From a virus, in IMG/VR virus record IMGVR_UViG_3300003635_000001, positions 1 through 64,000 of that record: a stretch of 64,000 nucleotides of DNA; one strand, written 5' to 3'. A program made the position numbers and the translations under genes. This document shows, piece after piece, positions 59,147 through 64,000 of this stretch. The first letter of the stretch is position 1; the number at the start of each line of letters is the position of its first letter. The notes beneath the pieces were generated by a model. The model saw only the letters and a list, made by a program, of their open reading frames with translations, ran no database searches and was not told the origin of the DNA.

Positions 59147-60124
59147 ATGGACGAAGACCAAATTGAAGAACGGCTCGCGGCTTTCGTAGAGGGAACGAAC
59201 AACGACTTGGACTGGGCGTGGGAAGTGTACCACAACAAACTCGAACTCGCCAAAGAGCGAGCGGGAGAAGGCGTGGGCGAAGAGACGCTGGCCCCGGCGG
59301 CTATCCAAATGGTTCGCGGCGAACTCGTCAAGGGTTCCCGCACGGGTGGCCCCGTGGAAGAGGTGAACATCCTCTCTATCGGTCAGAGTGGTGTTCAGTC
59401 GTGGAACGACGGCGACGGTGGCAAGAAGGACGTGCTGATTGCCTACGGCGTCGTGAACCCGGAAGACGACCCAGCAGGACTCGGCGTCTTCATTTGCGAT
59501 TCGGCTGACGGCGTGGACGTTTACAACTGGAAGGACAAGTTCGGCACGCTTGACACCCTGACGGGGTACTTCCAAGTGGACGAGAGTGACGAACTCTCGA
59601 ACGTCTACGTTCTCCGCACGTCGGACGACGCACGCGTGGAAGTTGACGAAGACGACGACATGAGTATGGCGGACAAGCGAGACTACCTTCACAACTTCGT
59701 GGACGACAAAGCGGAAATCGCCACGATTGCGAACTCGCTGTCTGTCACCAACTCTGACGGCTACGCCGCCGAGTTCGGTGCGGACGTGAAGCGTATGGTC
59801 GTGACTGTCGTGGACTGGTACGCGGGTGACGGGTTCAACACCTACACGGTGCTGGACGACTCCGTTGTGGACGCCGCTGAACTCGGTGACGACGTGGTAT
59901 CCGACCGTGGCCGCACGCCGGGTATGACTATCTGGTGTCCTGACGAGTTCTTCAAGTACGGGAACGACTCGCAACTCGAAATCTACGGGACGATTACCCG
60001 TGGCGACGACGGTCAGATTTCGATGAACGCGTGCGGCGTCTTCCCGCTCATTCCGTTCGACCAAGACGAACAGACCAGCGGTGACAGTACCACCGAGAGC
60101 AACGTCAGCGAACAGAGTATCTAA
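59147..60124 (+). CDS. Possible single-strand DNA-binding (OB-fold) protein, replication operon (325 aa)
   Basis: This is the first gene of the replication operon. The N-terminal 60 residues are helical (IEERLAAFVEGTNNDLDWAWEVYHNKLELA). A beta-rich core follows (VEEVNILSIGQSGVQSW, KKDVLIAYGVVNPED, LGVFICDS), and the C-terminal part has OB-like order (GMTIWCPDEFFKYGNDSQLEIYGTITRGDDGQISMNACGVFPL, in parts). Its place directly before the Sak4-like ATPase resembles SSB-Sak4 pairs in phages. Codons are GC-rich like those of the capsid gene, suggesting an abundant product. The SSB call is an inference, not a family match. Confidence 0.5.
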   Translation: MDEDQIEERLAAFVEGTNNDLDWAWEVYHNKLELAKERAGEGVGEETLAPAAIQMVRGELVKGSRTGGPVEEVNILSIGQSGVQSWNDGDGGKKDVLIAYGVVNPEDDPAGLGVFICDSADGVDVYNWKDKFGTLDTLTGYFQVDESDELSNVYVLRTSDDARVEVDEDDDMSMADKRDYLHNFVDDKAEIATIANSLSVTNSDGYAAEFGADVKRMVVTVVDWYAGDGFNTYTVLDDSVVDAAELGDDVVSDRGRTPGMTIWCPDEFFKYGNDSQLEIYGTITRGDDGQISMNACGVFPLIPFDQDEQTSGDSTTESNVSEQSI

Positions 60125-60126
60125 TC

Positions 60127-61596
60127 ATGGCGGACTGGATGGAACAACAGATTTCCGACGCGGACGACTCGGACGACGCTGACGATACCAGCGTCGAAGC
60201 GAAAGGTAACGAAGAGTTCGCCAGTCAGATTCGGACGATGGTAGCGACCGGGAGTGTCGAAAAACTCTCCGTCTCGCTCCTTCGTGACCGACTGGACGAG
60301 GTGGACGACGTGGAAGCCCTCGAAGCAGGGCTGGAAAACGACACGCGAGAAGAGGCACAGGAAGAGTACGAAGACCGACTGGTCGAAATCGGTGAATACG
60401 ACTACACCGACCCGGACGAACCCGAGGAAGAGTCCGAAGCGGCTGACGCCGATACCGAGGAAGACGAGTCCACCGACGCATTCCCCGGTAGCGACGACTC
60501 CGAGGAAGACGAAGAGGAACCGACGCCCGGAGTGGACGAGTGTGTTCACTGTGGCGCGTCCATCGAAGACGGTCACTGTCCCGAGTGCGACGGGGACGAG
60601 GATTCGGAAGAATCTGCTGATAACCCTATCGACACCGAGGGAGAACCCGAACCGGAACCCGAGACGCCGGAAACGACCGAGACGCCTGACCCCGAACCCG
60701 AGACGGGTGACGCGGTGGGTGACGGTGGCTCTTCGGCTGTCGAAGTGGACGTGAAGAGTATCGCGCCCGACGTGATTACGGCTGACGACGCCGCCGAGCG
60801 CGACCCGCGATACACCATGCTGGTGTGGGCCGACCCCGGTCAGGGGAAGACGCACTTCGCGTGTACCAGCCCGGAACCGGTCGTTATCATCGACACCGAG
60901 GGGAAGGCTGACCAAGTGGCCCGGAAGTTCAAGGGCGAGGGTGAAGTGCCGCAATCGCCGTTCATCTTCCAGCCGACGAACTACGACGAAGCCGTTGAAG
61001 CGCTGGACTCCGCGCTGGACATTCTGGACGAGTACCGCAACAAGGCCGGTCTGACCGGCACGCTCGTCGTGGACAGTATGTCCGTCATGTGGGGCTGGTC
61101 GCAACAGAAATACGTCGAAAAGTTCTACCCCGGCAAGGACGCGAGCGAGGTAGAGTTCAGTTCGGCGTTCGGTGGCGGCCAGTCTGACTGGAAGCAAATC
61201 AAGCGCTACCACAACGTCAAGTTCCGTCAGGTCATGCTGGACTCCCCGTACCACCTCGTATGGACGGCCATGCGAGAAGACGACTACGAGGAAGCCATGA
61301 AGGGCAATCAGGACGCGGACAAGCCCGCTGGCGAGAAAGAGAACGCCTACAAGGTAGACGAAGTTCTCCGTATCGAAGAGGGTGAAGACGGCGCTCCGGT
61401 CGGCGTGCTGAACAAGTCCGGCAAGGTCAAGCACCGGTACAGTGGACTCCGCTACCCGACGTTCGACAAGCACCAAGACCTTGTGAACGGCATTCTCGAA
61501 GCCGAGAATGGTGGTCGGTCTATGAGCGCCCTCGCCGGTGCGAAGGGTGTGAGTATCCACGAAGGGAACCCCAAGTTCCAGAAAGACGACGAGTGA
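60127..61596 (+). CDS. Sak4-like RecA-type ATPase with zinc ribbon (489 aa)
   Basis: The N-terminal 220 residues are acidic and contain a zinc ribbon (CVHCGASIEDGHCPEC near 139-154). The ATPase starts near 230: MLVWADPGQGKTHFACTSPEP holds the Walker A, then VVIIDTEGKADQVARKFKG, and TLVVDSMSVMWGW is the Walker B. YHLVWTAMREDDY and FRQVMLDSPYH follow. These match the AAA_24/Sak4 single-strand annealing proteins of phages (P-loop ATPases that promote recombination with an SSB). The long acidic zinc-ribbon N-terminus is an extra. A motif variant GATAACCCTATC lies at 60619-60630. Confidence 0.8.
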   Translation: MADWMEQQISDADDSDDADDTSVEAKGNEEFASQIRTMVATGSVEKLSVSLLRDRLDEVDDVEALEAGLENDTREEAQEEYEDRLVEIGEYDYTDPDEPEEESEAADADTEEDESTDAFPGSDDSEEDEEEPTPGVDECVHCGASIEDGHCPECDGDEDSEESADNPIDTEGEPEPEPETPETTETPDPEPETGDAVGDGGSSAVEVDVKSIAPDVITADDAAERDPRYTMLVWADPGQGKTHFACTSPEPVVIIDTEGKADQVARKFKGEGEVPQSPFIFQPTNYDEAVEALDSALDILDEYRNKAGLTGTLVVDSMSVMWGWSQQKYVEKFYPGKDASEVEFSSAFGGGQSDWKQIKRYHNVKFRQVMLDSPYHLVWTAMREDDYEEAMKGNQDADKPAGEKENAYKVDEVLRIEEGEDGAPVGVLNKSGKVKHRYSGLRYPTFDKHQDLVNGILEAENGGRSMSALAGAKGVSIHEGNPKFQKDDE

Positions 61597-61600
61597 ACTC

Positions 61601-61951
61601 ATGGACGAAAGAGTTCGCGTAACGGAATCTTCCCGCTCTCGCTTGAACGAACTCAAGCAAGGGGGTCAGACCCACTCCGACGTGCTGGGTAGGATTCTCC
61701 CCGAAGAGGCCGACGAACGGCTTGAGAACGAAGAGAAGGTTTCGATTGGCGTCACCCCGGAAATCCATGACCGGATTTTCGCACTGGCTGGCGACGGCGT
61801 TCCGGCGTATAGAGTAGTCGAATACTACCTCTACCGAGAGCAAATGAAGCAGGTCGTCTCGGCTGACGAGTTGCTTGACACGCTCTACAATAGGGGTACT
61901 GGCATGGTCGAAGAGCGGTACATCGAAGACACGGAAACTGAAAATGAGTGA
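61601..61951 (+). CDS. Small helical protein of the replication operon (116 aa)
   Basis: The N-terminal part reads like a ribbon-helix-helix-type start (RVRVTESSRSRLNELKQGGQTHSDVLGRIL), which would make it a small DNA-binding regulator. A second helical part follows (SIGVTPEIHDRIFALAGDG, VVEYYLYREQM) that reads like a second RHH-like unit. A motif copy (61889-61900) is read as YNRGT. Its stop overlaps the PCNA start by eight bases, so it is tightly coupled to the clamp. It may regulate the operon. Confidence 0.6.
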   Translation: MDERVRVTESSRSRLNELKQGGQTHSDVLGRILPEEADERLENEEKVSIGVTPEIHDRIFALAGDGVPAYRVVEYYLYREQMKQVVSADELLDTLYNRGTGMVEERYIEDTETENE

Positions 61952-62852
61952 ACAAGAACTCGGTACGATTCGCGGCCCCTCGCAACGCATTCGGGAGATT
62001 ATCACGCACACGGCGCTGGCTGGTCGGGGCGACCCCTTCCACAGCGACGTATATCTCTCCGTCACGCCCGGTCAGGTGGACACGGTTGTTGCCAGCGACG
62101 GTAACACTCTGTTGACCTACTGTACGTTCACCGACGACGCGCTGTCGGAGATTGACGTAACTGAAGACGACGCGGACTCGGCACAGGCAATCGTCAACGT
62201 GGCGGATTTCCTGAACTACCTCGATTTCGCGTCTGACGGCGGTGAAGTGGAACTCGCCTTCCGGGGCGAACCCGACAGTAAACTCGCGTCCGTGCTGGAA
62301 GTGACCGGGGCGCTGAACACCCGCGTCATGCTCCCGGCCAGCGAGTCGATTCTGGACGACGTACCGGTCAACGCCATGTTCGACCGGTTTGACGACGAGA
62401 ACAATTTCCAAGGCAAGAGCGGGGCGTTGGAAACGAACATCGAAACCGACGTGGAACAGATTCAGCGGCTAATCGAAATCGTCAACTACGACTCCGAGAC
62501 AGAGTTCTTCCCGATTACGGTCGAAGAGGTAGATTCGGCTACTGTTGAAGGGGAGAATGTCGAAGCGGAAGTAGAAGGTGAAGGTGAAGAGTTCGACGGG
62601 AGTGGCGAGTACGAGTTCGCGCTGGACATTGGCCGTGACACCGGTCGGAACGCTGTGTGGGGTGAAATGAGCGCCACGTCAGTTACGTCCGACTCCGAGG
62701 TTCACAACAACTACCACCAAGGATTCGAGCCTGTCTTCGACACGCTCGGCGGCGACGTTCGACTACAGACCGCTTCCGGGGGCGCTCCCCTTGCTGTGGT
62801 TCAGGAACGTGACGGAGTAACCCTTCGCCACGTTATCGCCAACGTGTCGTAG
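61944..62852 (+). CDS. pcn: PCNA-like DNA sliding clamp with acidic insertion (302 aa)
   Basis: ATG 61944 overlaps the preceding gene. The two-domain clamp order is visible: SDVYLSVTPGQVDTVVASDGNTLLTYCTF, VNVADFLNYLDFASDGGEVELAFRG and a C-terminal YHQGFEPVFDTLGGDVRLQTASGGAPLAVVQERDG, in parts. The last matches the end of archaeal/viral PCNA (strand, acidic loop, P-L-x-V). It is about 50 residues longer than haloarchaeal PCNA, mostly from an acidic segment at about 192-215 (EGENVEAEVEGEGEEFDG). It likely tethers a viral or host DNA polymerase, and is also a hub for other factors. Confidence 0.82.
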   Translation: MSEQELGTIRGPSQRIREIITHTALAGRGDPFHSDVYLSVTPGQVDTVVASDGNTLLTYCTFTDDALSEIDVTEDDADSAQAIVNVADFLNYLDFASDGGEVELAFRGEPDSKLASVLEVTGALNTRVMLPASESILDDVPVNAMFDRFDDENNFQGKSGALETNIETDVEQIQRLIEIVNYDSETEFFPITVEEVDSATVEGENVEAEVEGEGEEFDGSGEYEFALDIGRDTGRNAVWGEMSATSVTSDSEVHNNYHQGFEPVFDTLGGDVRLQTASGGAPLAVVQERDGVTLRHVIANVS

Positions 62853-62924
62853 AACTGACTCTCACACTTTAATAAGGTGATACGCAATATTCACATACGA
62901 TTAAACTGACCGAATTGACACACA
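62853..62924 (+). promoter_or_regulatory. Short gap before primase with AT-rich promoter-like stretch
   Basis: CACTTTAATAAGGTGATAC at about 62865 resembles a TATA region, some 50 bases before the primase ATG at 62925. Further AT-rich sequence (CAATATTCACATACGATTAAAC) follows. A separate promoter for primase is plausible; read-through from the clamp is equally possible. Confidence 0.35.
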
Positions 62925-64000
62925 ATGGACAAAGCAACTAACGCGCTCTTCGGAACGTTCCCGAGAGCGGTCGGTGTAACGCAAGATTTCGGGGGGCTAC
63001 GACAGTTCGTTGTTCACTCCGCCGGAGAGTTCGACGTGTTCACCGACGCCGTAAACGGTTCGAGAAATGCCTACGCGTCCGTGTCATGGCGTCCAATCGG
63101 GGGTAACATCAAACTGGACAAAGTGACGCTTGATTTTGACACGCCAGCGAAACCGGACTGGCCTATGTTCGAGGGCGAGAAGCCCCCGGACGACGAGATT
63201 GTGGCGCGTATGCGGAGTGACGACCGAATAGCCAACGACGTGCTGGGAGAGGTGTTTCAGGACGCCAGCGAGTTGGCCCAACGTGCGATAGAAGACGAGG
63301 TTCCCCTGATAGGGGTATTCTCGGGAATGGGTATGCACGTTCACCTACTGTACGAAGAGACGAACGAAGACCTGAAAAAGAAACTCGGCACGACCGCCCG
63401 GAAGTACGTGGGCGACCTGAACCTCGGGACGGCTGACCCGAAAGTCGGGCTGAACGGCGACCAGAAGAAAATCGTCCGTATCCCGAACATCGAACGAATC
63501 GAAATCACCAACGGCGGTGCGAACGTGCGGCCATGCTCGGTGTTTACGATTCCGCTGACGCGGAAAGAGTTAGCGGACGGTATCTCCCCGAGTGAAGCGC
63601 TCGAAATGGCGCGGACGGAGCGAGATATAGACCCGGACATAGGTGAAGACGAGCGCCCGGAAATGGAAATCCACGACCACTACGTTACGGATTTCTCGGA
63701 AGAACAGCAGGCGGAACAGCAGGAAGTGGGCGACTCCGTACTTGGTGACGGTGACGACGACACCCTGCTTGAGTTCTTCCTACAGGAATGGCTGAAAATG
63801 CCCTGTATGTACGAGCGCGTTCAGCAACCGGAACCCGACCACCGGATTCGACAGAACTTCGCCGTGTTGATGTTCAATCTCGGGTTCTCGAAAGAGGAAC
63901 TACACGAAATCATTCAGCGAATCGGCTGGGTTGATTACGACTATGAGACAAGCAAGCACCAAATCGACCAAATCTACCGCCGGGGGTACTCCGACATGAC
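62925..64000 (+). CDS. Archaeo-eukaryotic primase-like protein, 3' end cut by window edge
   Basis: The frame is open from ATG 62925 to the window end (358 codons, no stop). The AEP landmarks are VTLDFDTP (D70-x-D72, catalytic motif I), FSGMGMHVHLLY (H138 and H140, motif II) and a downstream nucleotide-binding region with RIPNIERIEITNGG. A C-terminal helical part follows (DHRIRQNFAVLMFNLGFSKEEL, IIQRIGWVDYDYETSKHQIDQI), like PriCT/PriL-type additions in viral primases. It makes primers for viral DNA synthesis and completes a replication set with PCNA, RadA and Sak4. A motif copy (63308-63319) is read as LIGVF. Confidence 0.82.
   Translation, partial: MDKATNALFGTFPRAVGVTQDFGGLRQFVVHSAGEFDVFTDAVNGSRNAYASVSWRPIGGNIKLDKVTLDFDTPAKPDWPMFEGEKPPDDEIVARMRSDDRIANDVLGEVFQDASELAQRAIEDEVPLIGVFSGMGMHVHLLYEETNEDLKKKLGTTARKYVGDLNLGTADPKVGLNGDQKKIVRIPNIERIEITNGGANVRPCSVFTIPLTRKELADGISPSEALEMARTERDIDPDIGEDERPEMEIHDHYVTDFSEEQQAEQQEVGDSVLGDGDDDTLLEFFLQEWLKMPCMYERVQQPEPDHRIRQNFAVLMFNLGFSKEELHEIIQRIGWVDYDYETSKHQIDQIYRRGYSDM

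Larger units (their letters stand above)
2848..63319. repeat. Dispersed 12-base dyad-like DNA motif, consensus RRTAGGGGTAYY
   Basis: The core TAGGGGTA (either strand) starts at 2850, 8037, 10709, 13330, 16679, 26720, 30669, 33501, 40463, 41387, 42062, 48444, 48926, 50535, 56379, 57588, 61891 and 63310: 18 copies against about 2 expected for an 8-mer in 64 kb at even base composition. Flanks are RRTA...TAYY, so the ends are dyad-symmetric while the centre is G-rich. Variants TAGGG[ACT]TA or reverse start at 10074, 12100, 18882, 20484, 24059, 31521, 38402, 41605, 46800, 47220, 49966, 53290, 59027 and 60621. The reading phase and strand vary, so it is a DNA-level signal. Copies are absent from 42.1-46.8 kb (protease and capsid). 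Confidence 0.8.

Noticed and set aside
60121-61656. A 511-codon open frame on the minus strand opposite the Sak4-like gene
   Set aside because: Same effect of biased codon use; the plus-strand protein has a clear P-loop ATPase core and zinc ribbon, while the minus-strand product shows nothing recognisable.
1-64000. Search for tRNA genes, an integrase, or attachment-site repeats that would show a provirus border
   Set aside because: None could be recognised by eye; both window ends cut through viral genes, so integration state cannot be judged.

Overview
The window looks like a 64 kb piece of the genome of a tailed virus (Caudoviricetes) of a halophilic archaeon, or of a closely related provirus. 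Nearly all predicted proteins are strongly acidic. The replication genes are of archaeal type: a RadA-like recombinase, a PCNA-like sliding clamp and an archaeo-eukaryotic primase. Intergenic regions carry archaeal TATA boxes, and a complete tailed-virus head and tail module is present. I see no contractile-sheath gene, so a siphovirus-like particle is the best guess. From memory, this gene set resembles the roughly 100 kb haloarchaeal siphoviruses of the HVTV-1/HCTV-1 kind; I could not check that by alignment. No rRNA, tRNA, CRISPR array, insertion sequence or integrase was recognised.

Layout. (1) 1-2773, minus strand: tail-fibre-like genes, the last one cut by the left edge. (2) 2913-8388: large terminase, portal and a DUF192 protein, with two free-standing HNH endonucleases inserted between them. 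(3) 8392-38139: an almost gap-free run of eleven very large or acidic genes, mostly overlapping by 1-11 bases and ending in a Mu-F-like minor head protein. This is the remarkable part of the window. Nine of the eleven proteins carry one to five copies of a short tag (core W-I-P-Y-x-G-P-x-G-G-E-G-W-Q, then I/V-R-Y and P-P-G), 16 copies plus one decayed copy in all. Between the tags sit candidate effector domains: seven ADP-ribosyltransferase-like domains, five HipA/PI3K-like kinase-type domains, one HExxH zinc-peptidase-like domain and one ParB/sulfiredoxin-like domain. (4) 38181-42286: a third HNH gene and small regulators, including a PadR-like protein. (5) 42289-56488: prohead protease fused to a scaffold-like region, major capsid protein, connectors, tail tube, tail chaperones with a programmed -1 frameshift site, tape measure, and baseplate/tail-tip genes. 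(6) 56497-58973, minus strand: an acidic protein, a small protein, an AT-rich palindromic region that could be an origin, and RadA. (7) 59147-64000: a replication/recombination operon with a possible single-strand binding protein, a Sak4-like ATPase, a small protein, PCNA and a primase that runs off the right edge.

How it may work together. The array lies between portal and prohead protease, where tailed viruses normally keep Mu-F-type minor head proteins, which are often fused to ADP-ribosyltransferases and can be packaged and injected. My inference is that the tagged proteins are internal virion proteins delivered with the DNA to reprogramme the host, and that the repeated tag and a shared N-terminal module are loading or processing signals. 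A second genome-wide signal is a dyad-like DNA motif, RRTAGGGGTAYY. Its core TAGGGGTA occurs 18 times, in intergenic regions and in different reading phases inside genes, so it seems selected as DNA rather than as protein.
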